Below are positions 1 to 10,067 of a stretch of 64,000 nucleotides of DNA, piece after piece. Made by a program: the position numbers and the translations under genes. Source of the DNA: Benincasa hispida. Taxonomy: Eukaryota; Streptophyta; Magnoliopsida; Cucurbitales; Cucurbitaceae. Within the stretch, counting starts at the first letter, position 1. Each line of letters opens with the position of its first letter. The notes under the pieces were generated by a model, which was not told the origin of the DNA, ran no database searches, and was given only the letters and a program-made list of their open reading frames with translations. The stretch lies in assembly GCF_009727055.1 (NCBI RefSeq), contig NC_052352.1, positions 26,603,322 through 26,667,321 of the forward strand, written 5' to 3'.

Positions 1-256
1 AAATAGGTCGATATCTTTGTAAACCGAAGTTACAAGAAAAAAAAACTATACGGCAAGATTATCTTGTCAAAAAAGTCAGATAAGATGACAAAGGTTTTGA
101 AGGTTTTTTTAGATTGATGGTTCCCGGACGACACCTACTTACTGGAGATTTTGAATCGATGTACTGGGGTTTAGGTTAAACCGAGATTTTATGAGAATGC
201 ATGTGACGTCTGTTAGTTAATAAAATTTGTTATCACCTAGACATCGTAATAGTGCA
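1..256 (+). other. Unresolved upstream retroelement sequence
   Basis: No recognisable coding frame. It lies where the amino-terminal half of gag or the 5' untranslated region of the Athila-like element should be. I see no primer-binding site or LTR edge, so this is either decayed gag or a foreign patch. Confidence 0.4.
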
Positions 257-1074
257 GGGACTGTCCACACAACGAATTGCCAGACTGCCTTTAGATGGAA
301 ATCTTTTATCACGATTTAAATCCCGCTTCGCAGACCGCTGCCAATGCGGCAGCCGCTGGTGGTCTGCTAGACAAGACGTATGACAAGGCTAAGAACATCT
401 TGGTTCGCATCTCTAAAAACCAGGAGGATTGGAGAGAGAGTGATCAGAAACTGAGAATCAAGGATAACGACGCAAATAATTGTGATATTGCTTCACTATA
501 GAATCAGATGACCGCAATGATGAACCTAATTCAGGGAATCGCGATCAGCAGCCCAACACCGCAAAATGGGCAAGTAAACGCAATTAATCAAAACACCGTA
601 AAGTGTGCGACTTGCGGTGACGGACACGCGATGGAAGAATGCCCACAGAATCCACAGTCTATTTACTTTGTAAAAAATAATCCATTTTCTAACACCTACA
701 ACCCCAGGTGAAGAAACCACCCCAATTTTGCATGGAAGAATCAACAGCAGAATTTCCAATCTGTGGCGCAAAAAGAAGGGCAACCTGGATTCTTTCCGCG
801 AAATAACGTTCAGACAAGCAATCAAGCCAGTAGCTCGCAACCGCCGCAATCTTCCTCCTTGGAAAGTTTATTGAAGCAGTATATCGAGAAAAACGAAACT
901 GTGCTTCAAAGTCAAGCTACGTCCATCTGCAATCTAGAATTACAGATGGGCCAGATTGTGAACGAGCTAAAGAACAGACCGCAAGGGGCCCTATCGAGTT
1001 CAACAGAGCCTAGCCGGACTGCTCCTATTGCGTTGGAACCTGAAATTGCGATGACTCAAGAAGAAGAAGAATGA
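257..1074 (+). pseudogene. Athila-like gag remnant with CCHC zinc knuckle
   Basis: Capsid-like protein of a retrotransposon. Frame 257-501 reads as the end of the gag core domain (CPHNELPDCL, then FYHDLNP and a DKTYDKAKNIL helix), broken by a stop just before 295 and again at 499-501. After a short gap, 508-711 carries a CX2CX4HX4C zinc knuckle (CATCGDGHAMEEC, about 603-642), followed by the NPFSNTYNP segment typical of this gag family. Segment 763-1074 is a glutamine/serine-rich stretch and a probable coiled coil (about residues 30-75). Stops at 499-501, 709-711 and 1072-1074 make it non-functional. Confidence 0.8.
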
Positions 1075-1946
1075 GGAGAAAAGAAGTAAGAGAACCAGAA
1101 GTTGCGTCCACCTCAAAGCCAACAGAGAAGAGGACCGTGGGAGTACAATTACCACCCTTTCCGCAGAGACTTAGAAAGAAAAAGAATGACAAGGTACAGT
1201 ACCAACGCTTCCTGTCTATGTTAAAACAATTACATATTAATATTCCATTCAATGAAGCGATTGAGGAGATACCGGCATACTTGAAGTTTCTGAAGGATAT
1301 GGTAACCAAGAAGAGGGGCACTGGTAAGTTTGCCACGATGGCTTTAACACAGAGCTCGAAATCAATAATTGCACCGAAGATGAGCGATCCTGGGAGCTTT
1401 ACTATACCTTGCTCTATAGAAGGACTGTACATAGGGTAGGCATTGTGTAACTTTGGAGCTAGCATCAACTTGATGCCTCTGTCGATCTTTAAGTAGCTGA
1501 ATGTATGGCAACTTGTGCCCACGACCGTGACTCTCCAACTTGTAAATAGATCTCTAGTGCATCCAGAGGGGAAGGTGAAGGACGTATTGTTCACCATCGA
1601 CAAATTTATCCTACCAGTCGACTTTATCATCTTGGATTACGAAGCCGACAAAGATGTGCCCATCATCCTGGGGCGACCATTTTTATCAACAAGTCGTGCC
1701 TAGATCGATGTGCAAAAAGGGGAGATCACTATGAGCATCAATGGACAGAAGCTTAAGTTCAACATTATCCGTGCCATGAAGTTTCCTAACGAAGAAGACC
1801 TGCATGACTCTAACAACGACCAGAATTTGACTGAGGAAGAAAAGCATGACGAAGAGAATGAAAAAGAGGATACAAGCACATCAATTGCTGCATGTAATGC
1901 GATCATAAAAAAAACAAACAAGGAAGTTGAGATGATTGCAACCTAA
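1071..1946 (+). pseudogene. Retrotransposon aspartic protease region (active-site Asp lost)
   Basis: Linker followed by a pepsin-like retroviral-type protease that would process the Gag-Pol polyprotein. Conserved pieces are visible: the flap-side PVDFIILD segment and the ILGRPFL motif near 1668-1690. The catalytic loop near 1449-1470 reads N-F-G-A-S instead of the expected D-(L/T/S)-G-A-S, so the nucleophile Asp is replaced by Asn. In-frame stops at 1437-1439 (ends the first piece), near 1494 and at 1701-1703 split it. The downstream acidic tail (NEEDLHDSNN...) links to RT. Confidence 0.78.
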
Positions 1947-1982
1947 GAAGAAGAGCCAATAGTAAAAGAAGAAAGAAAAACA

Positions 1983-2941
1983 ATGCAATCGTCCCTAGTA
2001 GAACCACCAATAATGGAATTAAAGACCCTGCCGAACCACCTAAAGTACGCATTTTTGCGGCAGAATGAGAAGCTGCCAGCAGTTATTTCCTCAGAACTTA
2101 ATGAAGACCAGGAGAATACGTTGATGAGCATTCTGAGGAAACATGTGCATGCAATTGGCTGGACGCTCGCAGACATTCGAGGAATTAGCCCAGCGTACTG
2201 TATGCACCGAATTCGTCTTGAAGAAAACCACAAGGCAATGATTTTATATCAGCACAGACTCAACCCTGTGATGAAAGAGGTCGTTAAAAAGGAAATCATT
2301 AAGTGGTTAGATGCGGGCATTATTTATCCGGTAGCAGACAGCACATGGGCCAGCCCCGTGTAGTGCATGCCGAAAAAAGGTGGCATGATGGTGTCCCCAA
2401 CGAAAATAATGAGCTGATACTGCAAAGAATCATCACCGGGTGGCGTATTTGCATGGACTACCACAAGTTGAATGTGGCAACAAAGAAAGATCATTTCCCT
2501 CTACCGTTCATTGACCAAATGTTAGATCGTCTAGCTGGAAATTACTTTTACTACTTTCTGGATGGCTATGTCAGATATAACCAGATTATGATTGCTCCAG
2601 AAGATCAGGACAATACCACATTCACCTGTCCATATGGGACTTTTGCTTTTCGCCGCATGCCGTTCGGCCTCTGCAATGCGCCGAGCACGTTCCAAAGGTG
2701 CTTGATGGACATCTTTTCAGACTATCTTGAGGACTCTGTTGAGATCTTCATGGATGACTTCTCTGTCTATGGGCACACCTATGAAGTCTGTCTAGCCAAC
2801 CTGGAGAAGATACTGAAAAGATGCGAGGAGACGAATCTCGTTCTTAACTGGGAAAAATGCCATTTTATGATAAAAGAGAGCATCGTGTTGGGGCACAAGG
2901 TTTCTCGGGACGGGTTAGAGGTGGATAAAGCAAAAATATAA
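1983..2941 (+). pseudogene. Ty3/gypsy reverse transcriptase (Athila-like), frameshifted
   Basis: RNA-dependent DNA polymerase that would copy the element's RNA. The first frame (1983-2363) has the amino-terminal thumb-side segment ending WASPV and a stop. The polymerase core continues in another frame from about 2396: TGWRICMDYHKLN, DHFPLPFIDQML, a FLDGY motif, TFTCPYGTFAFRRMPFGLCNAP, then FMDD near 2749 as the YxDD-type catalytic box with both Asp retained. The last frame ends at a stop at 2939-2941 inside EVDKAKI. Frameshift and stops mean no full-length product. Confidence 0.88.
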
Positions 2942-3287
2942 GCAATTGAAAAACTTCCACCTCCAATAAGCGTGAAGGTTGTACGAAGTTTCTTGGGGTA
3001 TGCTGGATTCTATAGACGCTTTGTCAAGGACTTTTCGAAAATAACACGACCGCTGAGTGCGTTGATAGAGGCTGATATAAAAATTGATTTTGACAACAAT
3101 TGCCTCAACGCATTCAGAATTTTGAAGAATGCACTGACTACCACACCCGTGTTAATTGCACCGGATTGAACATTTCCTTTTGAATTAATGTGCGATGCAA
3201 GCAGGTATGCGATGGGAGCAGCTTTGGCACAGAAGAGAAAAAATATCTTACATCCCATCGCATATGCGAGTAAGACGTTGAATCCTA

Positions 3288-4955
3288 TGATAACGGGCAG
3301 AAATGCATGTTATCATAATGCTAAGTTCTTAAACAATGTTGGATTGCGTTGATAAAACATGTTAAATTGCGTCCATCAAGCACCAATTTCATAATATTGC
3401 GGTCGCATGCGTTCATCGCATAGGAACAGTTGATTTTAGTGTTTTTATACAGAATATGTGTTGACGCAATGAAAGAATTGCGATCATAGGAAATCGTTGG
3501 TTGAGCGCAACTTCACCACAAGGCTTTGCGATGATTGTGTTCGCAAACATTCGCCGAGAAGGATTGCCGCAACTTGGTCAACGCAACATGGTGGACGCAT
3601 CTGGGTGAAAGGCTAATTAATCACGATGGGACAGAAAGCTGCTGACAGTCGAATCCGAATTAAGTTGACAACCAATAACGATCACAAGTACATTCAGCTT
3701 TTCGGTGACAAATATTCGGCGCATCAGTCAGGAATTAAAGTCGTCCCATCTGTACAATCATGGGAGAGAAGTCGTCGTTCACCTTGGATGTTCTATAAAT
3801 ACCAGAGGCATCCTTCAGAAAATGGGTTCAGCAGTTCACCATTCTTTAGTTCAAAGTTTCATACGTCCTTGTTCATAGTTTTCTTTCGTTTTAAAACGGA
3901 CGCGAGAAAGAAGGTTGTGTCGATCGATCGTTCCAATAAGCTTGGGAGAGCGTCAGAAGCTTCAAGGACAGAGAGAGGGCCGACATCTGCGAAAGCGGAA
4001 ACATCTTTAGAACCGAATAGAGATTACAGTGTAAAAGCCTCGGTCAGCAAGGAATTGCTACCAGGCTCTCTACCTTTAACTTCCATTGTTATTTTGTACT
4101 CCACTCATTTATCGAAATAGAATCTATTTCTCTATATTTGTTCACTCTCTATTATTTATGCATGAGTAGTTAAATTAGTTGAAGGGGTTGAGAAGCATTT
4201 AGCTAGCACAACTAGGGAATCTTCACTTTATGCGATTATCTTGTATTATGTATGCTTCATTCGTCCATTAGAGATACTCGGGAGGGTAGTCTAAGGACAG
4301 GATCTAGGCTTGGGAAGGTCAGGTTAGAATCTAGGCTCGAGAGAGTCAGATTAGAATGCATAAACAAGAGATAGGAGCTTAGGAATAAGCACTATTTGTT
4401 ATCAACGCATCGCATGCATCCTAGAGATAGGATATGATTGTATGCGGTCACCTTGCTTTTATGCATTTTGCATCATCGCATAGGATAAGAGTAGAGACTT
4501 AGGGATAAGCTCTATGGACACTTTTTCATTCAACACATGCGTCCTAAACTTAGGAGCATCGCATTTGCATTGGAAAATGACTTGTTATGCATGGTGGTAG
4601 CATGATCGCATAGTCTGACGTATTCCCAAGTAATGCTAACTAAAGATCTTCTTAACCCGTTCATCACATACTCAATGCATCTATCACATAACTGACTTTT
4701 CTCAAATCCACCGCATTTGTTTACTTTCTCATTAACATAATAAACAATAAACCAATAATTTATTTATTTGGCCACCGCAAAGTTTTCATAAAAATTACCA
4801 ACGCAACCTATTTTCAAAGGTCCCTGTGTTCGACCCTAGACTTACCAGGAAACTCAGTGGAATTTACACTTGGATTTCGTTGAGGAAACTTGAGTGCACA
4901 ATGCAATTTCATCAACGCATATCATCCATAACCCACTTCAAAAAAACAAACATCA
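3288..4955 (+). mobile_element. Solo LTR, Athila-like family (1668 bp)
   Basis: Begins TGATAACGGGCAGAAATGC and ends in CATCA, flanked by perfect TCCTA duplications. No internal region remains, so this is a solo LTR left by recombination between the two LTRs of a younger insertion. Its first 70 bases nearly match the LTR starting at 63253 and are less like the LTR at 7995, so it belongs to the same subfamily as the right-hand copy. A TATA box is at 3794-3801 (TATAAATA). A long reading frame inside it (3626-4120) matches no protein I know and is probably chance. Confidence 0.92.
3794..3801 (+). promoter_or_regulatory. LTR TATA box
   Basis: TATAAATA inside the solo LTR. Equivalent boxes occur at 8508, 13988 and 63760 in the other LTRs of this family, each after a CACC(C/T)TG-like or CTCT context, so this is the likely start region of element transcription. 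Confidence 0.65.
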
Positions 4956-5284
4956 TCCTACTCAGACCAATTACACCACCACAGAGAAAGAGCTACTTGC
5001 GGTAATTTTTGCGTTGGAAAATTTTAGAGCGTATCTGCTGGGAACAAAAGTACTCATCCACACTGATCATTCGACGATAAAGTACTTAATGACAAAGAAG
5101 GATGCGGAGCCAAGGTTGACCAGATGGGTTATCCTCCTCCAAGAATTTGACATAGAAATAATTGATCGAAAGGGGACGGAGAACCAAGTTGCGGATCACT
5201 TGTCCAGATTGGAAAACCCTGAGGTTGACTGCAATGAGTCAGAGGTGAGTGTTGCGTTCCCAAATGAGTAGTTGTTCCATATTG

Positions 5285-6540
5285 AATAATTTCCATGGTA
5301 TACTGACATAGTCAACTATCTGGTTTGCGAGCAATTTCCAGAGGAATATACTGACCACCAGAAGAGGAGGCTCAAACACGAATGCAAATCATATTTTTGG
5401 GATGAGCTGAATCTGTATAAAAGGGGGGCAGACCAGATTCTGCGATTATGTGTACCAAATTCTGCTCAACAACGCATCTTATCACAATGTCATGACTCAC
5501 CATATGGTGGGCACTTTGGAGGATAACGCACCGCAGCCAAGGTTTTACAGAGTGGATTCTTTTGGCCAACATTGTTTAAGGATGCAGTTGACTACGTGAT
5601 GAAGTGTGATCGGTGCCAACGCACAGGTAACATTTCATGGAAACATGCAATGCCGATGAACATCATCTTGGAGCTTGAGTTATTCGACATATGGGGTATC
5701 GACTTCATAGGACCATTCCCTCCATCGAATGGTAAAAATTATATTTTGTTAGTCGTCGACTATGTATCCAAGTGGGTAGAGGCAGAGGAATGCGCTGCAA
5801 GCGATGTGGTGGTAGTCTCTCAATTCCTGAAGAAAAACATTTTCACTCGTTTTGGCACTCCACATGACATAATAAGTGATGAAGGGTCCCACTTTGTCAA
5901 TCATACTGTCAAAGAGCTGCTGCACAAATATAACATTCTTCACAAAGTGGCCACCGCATACCATCTGCAGACGAATGGTCAGGCCGAGGTATCCAATCGG
6001 GAGATCAAGCTGATACTTGAGAAGGTGGTAAGGCCTTCGCGAAAAGATTGGGCAACAAAGCTCGACAATGCGTTGTGGGCATACCGAACTGCATTTAAAA
6101 CACCCATAGGTATGTCCCCGTATGCGTTGCTATTTGGTAAGGCATGTTATTTGCCTCTAGAGCTGGAATACAAGGCATTGTGGGAGGTAAAGAAGCTGAA
6201 CTTTGACTTGAGGAAAGCAGGAGAAGCGAGAAAACTTCAATCGGTCGAGCTGGAGGAGTGGAGGATCAACGCATATGAGAATGCAAAGATTTACAAGGAA
6301 TGCACAAAGCGCTGGCACGACAAACACATATGCAGCAAGAACCTTCAAGTCGGGCAGATGGTCTTACTATTCAACTCACGACTACGGCTTTTCCCTAGAA
6401 AATTAAAGTCACGTTGGTCCGGACCATTCATAGTTAGAGAGATATTTCCGCATAGCACGGTTGAATTATCAAATGATGATGGAACCAACATATTCAAACT
6501 TAATGGGCAGCAAGTAAAAGCGTATCACGGTGAAGGCTGA
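5285..6540 (+). pseudogene. Ty3/gypsy integrase (catalytic triad intact, zinc domain broken)
   Basis: Inserts the element cDNA into the chromosome. The amino-terminal H2C2 zinc domain is in broken frames (5477-5571), with its last two Cys visible as CDRCQ near 5605. From 5572 a 322-codon open frame holds the catalytic core: Asp in GIDFIGPF, Asp in ISDEGSHF, and Glu in [12 protein letters not shown]. The carboxy-terminal domain has a [12 protein letters not shown] motif near 6407-6445, and the frame stops at 6538-6540. I see no chromodomain, which fits Athila and not the chromoviruses. Confidence 0.88.
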
Positions 6541-7994
6541 CATCGCCAAGTCGACTCTGTGGAACTGAGAAACTTTGAATAAAGAAAGAAGTAGGTGGTC
6601 CCTGCGCTATCAGACGATCGAATTTCATCAAGGATGCAAGTGTTGGAATCATGGAATCTTCAACTTTTATCTACTACTCAGAATTTTCATTCCACTATAT
6701 TTTCCCAATTCTTTATCTATTCTTATTCTTAAAAAGAAAGTTTGTTTTGTTTAATATTATTTGACCCTCTCACTGTTTTTCTTGCAACGCTTGAGGCGCA
6801 GGATTGCGGAGGTGTTACACAAAGAAGCAACCTATTTTATTCCGTCACTGCAATCCAAAGAAGATAGATCAGCACAAAGTAGGATGCGTCAACAAACAAT
6901 GAGGGCGACAACGCAAAGTAGGATGCGTCAACAAACATTGCGGGTGACAGCGCAAATTTGGGGGTTGTATTCTTCTTTGACTTTATTCCAAATTTTACAC
7001 TATCGCATTGCATTTTGATTTTGAAAGTTTTATCACCGCATCCTCTTTGATTAACGCAATCATTTAACATTGATAAATTTAGTAAGTCTCCGCATGCTGT
7101 CTCTTTGCCAATTATGATTCCAATGATGAAACACATGCTTCTATTTTTTCATATATACTAGAATCAACTTAATCTTAGAAAAGTCACTTCATGAAATATT
7201 TCTAGAAGTTAGAGGACTGCTAGCTTTCTTTCAAACTCTCTTTACGTACCTTTCTAAGAACATCGCATGACTTCTTTCAATCTTTTGGCAATGGGGACAT
7301 TGCCGCATTTTAAATTTGAGGGTGAGGTATTTATTTTTTGACCTTTCTATTTTTAGCTTTATTCTAAAAAAAAAGGAAAAAAAGAAAAAAATTTGAGAAT
7401 AAAAACTCCACTGTCAATGCAATGGGGAAACCCATGTTGATAAGAGTTAAGTTGTGAAGGGCACTTACCTGTAGTTGGATGTCCGCATGATACACGTGGG
7501 GGCAAGCCAAAACGAAAGTAAGTCGCCAGGATTAACACATAAGTAAATGACCGCAACTCTACTGCCAAATAGGTATGAGTTTAGTCTGAGAAAGAGCGCA
7601 TTGCTCGTAGTTGGATGTCTGCATGACACACGTGGGGGCAAGCCAAAACGAAGGCGAGTTACTTGGATCAGTGCAAGGTCAGAAAAAAAATAATAATGTC
7701 AAAAAAATATGCAAGGACAAAAATCATTTGACACCCCGGTGGAAAAGTTTTCTTTTTGAAATAAATCATGCGATGTCCCGGAATTTAGTAAAGTTCTTTT
7801 GAAGGTTAAGCTTGCGGTCCCTAGGTCTTAGAAATATTTTAAAAGGAGACTTGAATAAGACTTAAGGAAATTTTGGTGTATAGGATTTGAATGAAGTATC
7901 CTTGAGAAATCTAGGAAAAGAAATTTGCGGTCGACTTGCTAAAGGAAATCTTTAGCTTATGCTTGAGGACAAGCATTGTTTAAATTTGAGGGTG
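6541..7994 (+). other. Non-coding 3' region of the Athila-like element
   Basis: No coding potential. It contains a 39-bp tandem duplication (6871-6909 and 6910-6948), two internal copies of the polypurine-tract word (6954-6965 and 7312-7324), and a pair of about 54-bp direct repeats holding CACGTGGGGGC (7470-7522 and 7605-7659). The same layout recurs at 62000-63252 in the second copy. Confidence 0.75.
7982..7994 (+). promoter_or_regulatory. Polypurine tract (plus-strand primer site)
   Basis: AAATTTGAGGGTG ends exactly where the 3' LTR begins. In retrotransposons the purine-rich RNA here resists RNase H and primes plus-strand DNA. Confidence 0.75.
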
Positions 7995-9598
7995 TGATAA
8001 TGGGTAGAAATGCACGTTATTACATTGTAAAGTTATTAAACAATGAAGGTTTGCATTGATAACATATGTTAGATTGCGTCCAGAAAGCATTAAGTTTATA
8101 ACATTGCAGTCGCATGCGTTCATCGCATAGAAACAGTTAATTTTTGTATTTTTATGCAGAATATGCATTGACACAAGGTGAAAGCGCGATCACAAGAAAT
8201 CATCGGTCGAGCTAGCATTACTGCCAAGCCTTTGAGTGGTGATTCGGCCTGTTCGCAAACATCTTCTCAAGAAGGATTGCCGCATAGAGTCGGCGCAACT
8301 TGGTGGGCACATCTAGGTGAAAGGCATAATTAATCATGATGAGACAGAAAGCTAATGACGGTCGAATCCGAATTAAGTTTACAAGCCGCTAACGATAACA
8401 AATACACTCAGCTTTTCAGTGACAAATATTCGGCGCATCAGTCAGAGAATTAAAGCCATCCCATCTGTGCAGTCATAAGAGATAAGTCGCCCTTCACCCT
8501 GAAGCTCTATAAATATCGAAGGCATCCTTCAGAAAAGGGGTTCACCTGTTCAAGAAACTCAGCCAGTTCAGTAGTTCTTAGGTTTAGCCGTGTTCATAGT
8601 TTTCTTTTATTTTTAAGGCAGAGCAAGAGAAGGGTAGAGATGTCGGAAGATCGCTCAGGGCAACTCGAGAGAGAACCCGGAGGTGTAAAAAGCAGAGAGC
8701 GGGCCAAAAGTAGCTACCAGGCTCTTTGTTCTCTTCTTGCATTGTTATTTTGTACTTCATCTTTATATTTATACAATGGAAGTTCTTATTCTACATCTGT
8801 TCACTCTCTTAGCACGCATGAGTAGCTAAACTTGTCGAATGGGTTGAGAAGAACTAAGCTAACATGACCTAGGATCTACATTGCTTGCGATTATCTTGTT
8901 TTATGTTGTGCCCAACATCCCTTTAGAGCTACTTGAGAGAGAGTCTAAAGAAAGAACCTAAGACTTGAGAGAGTTAGGTTAGAATCTAGACTCGAGAGAG
9001 CAAGATTAAACTGCATAAACAAGAGATAGGGATTTAGAGATAAGCTCTGTTTTCCAACCTGCATCGCATGCATCCTAGAGATAGGTATGATATTATGTGG
9101 TCGCCTTATTTGTGTGTGTGTCATTTTGTCATCACATAAATAAGAATAGAGGCTTATGTGTAGGTCCTATAGACTTATCGCATGTATCGTATGCGTTCTA
9201 ACATTAAAAGTCGTAGCATTCGCATCGAGAGATGGTTTACTATTGTATATGTGTTGCATGAACGCATAGCATGAACGCATCCTAGGAAGTGTTAGCCAAA
9301 ACCCTTCTCAACCCGTTCACCGCATACTCATCGCATTTCCCATTTTATCAACTCTTTTCGAACTCCGCCGCATTTGTTTATTTTTATTACCGTAAACAAC
9401 ATTCCCAACAATTACTTGATTTATTTGGTTACCGCAAAGTCTTCTGAGAAATTACCACCGCATATTGCTTTCCCAAGTCCCTGAGTTCGACCCTAGACTT
9501 ACCAGGAAACTCAGTGGGGTTTACACTTGGATTCCACTGAGAAAACTTGAGTGCTCAATGCATTTCCACCACCGTATTTCATCCATAATTACACATCA
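7995..9598 (+). mobile_element. 3' LTR of the Athila-like element (1604 bp)
   Basis: Begins TGATAATGGG directly after the polypurine tract and ends ACACATCA. TATA box at 8508-8516. It is clearly homologous to the LTRs at 3288 and 63253 but more diverged. Its block 9079-9270 is closer to the LTR at 13396-15502 (see findings). The sequence to its right is a copia RT on the other strand. Confidence 0.9.
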
Positions 9599-9611
9599 TA
9601 AAATAAAGCAT

Positions 9612-10060
9612 CAATTATCTAACCTACTCAAAGAGAATCCATAGTAGAGTATAGAGGTATAAAGTTCATCATTCCACGTGCGGGGAGCTTGCTTGAGTCC
9701 CTAAATGGCTTTGTGCAAGCAATAGACATGGGTTGGATTGAATTTATCTTCATAGTCGAGAGGTTGAGTCATGTAAATAGTTTCCTTCAGAGTTCCATTA
9801 AGAAAAACATTGTTGAAGTCAATGTGTTTGAGGGACCAATCATTGGAGAGAGCTAAAAACAGAACAATGCATATAGTGGAGGCCTTGACCACCAAGCTAA
9901 AGGTTTCAAAAAAAGTCGATGCTAGCATGTTGATGAAAGCCTTTGGCAACAAGACGGGCCTTGTGGAGTTGAATAGTCCCATCTGAATTGCGCTTGAGCC
10001 ACAAAACCCATCAACAACCCACAACATTTAAATCAGAAGGTGAGAGAACAAGAGTCCAAG
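9612..10060 (-). pseudogene. Copia reverse transcriptase, amino-terminal fragment
   Basis: The - strand reads pieces of the copia RT start in alternating frames: the ETFSLVVKASTI segment, LALSNDWSLKHIDFNNVFLNGTL, KETIYMTQP, HKAI and LKQAPRTWNDELY. It stops near 9600, before the YVDD box, because the Athila-like element inserted there. Frameshifts around 9930-9990 separate the first strand from the VKAST motif. Confidence 0.85.
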
Positions 10061-10067
10061 TATTTGT

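Larger units (their letters stand above)
3283..4960 (+). repeat. Target-site duplication TCCTA around the solo LTR
   Basis: TCCTA at 3283-3287 and again at 4956-4960 directly flank a TG...CA unit. Five-base duplications are the normal footprint of LTR-element integration. Confidence 0.9.
2972..5271 (+). pseudogene. Ty3/gypsy RNase H, split by a solo LTR
   Basis: Connection domain ([20 protein letters not shown]) followed by RNase H, which degrades the RNA of the RNA-DNA hybrid. The first catalytic Asp lies in the CDAS motif near 3191. The coding sequence is then cut at 3287 by the LTR at 3288-4955. It resumes at 4961 with TTEKELLAV (catalytic Glu), [10 protein letters not shown] (Asp) and VADHLSRL (last Asp). 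A stop at 3167-3169 precedes the insertion, so the copy was probably already decaying. The second Athila-like copy (60355-60400) shows the uninterrupted order, which confirms the split. Confidence 0.9.
1..9598 (+). mobile_element. Athila-like Ty3/gypsy LTR retrotransposon, 5' end outside window
   Basis: Order of parts read in + orientation: gag remnants, CCHC zinc knuckle, protease, RT, RNase H, integrase, long non-coding 3' region, polypurine tract, 3' LTR. The gag-PR-RT-RH-IN order is that of Ty3/gypsy. The RT and protease wording resembles the Athila branch (family knowledge, moderate confidence). The 5' LTR and primer-binding site are not in the window. Nearly every domain has in-frame stops or frameshifts, so the copy is dead. 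The right end (TG...CA LTR ending at 9598) cuts into a copia RT on the - strand, which shows that this element inserted into the copia element that continues at 9599. Confidence 0.88.

Noticed and set aside
1025..1630. A 201-codon - strand open frame
   Set aside because: It is antisense to the clearly homologous protease region and has no domain of its own.
3626..4120. A 164-codon + strand open frame inside the solo LTR
   Set aside because: It lies wholly in LTR sequence, has no recognisable domain and is broken in the related LTRs at 8340 and 63590.
4800..4850. Possible tRNA B box (GTTCGACCC) near LTR ends (also 9485 and 15270)
   Set aside because: No A box or cloverleaf fits. The word is a conserved part of the Athila-family LTR.
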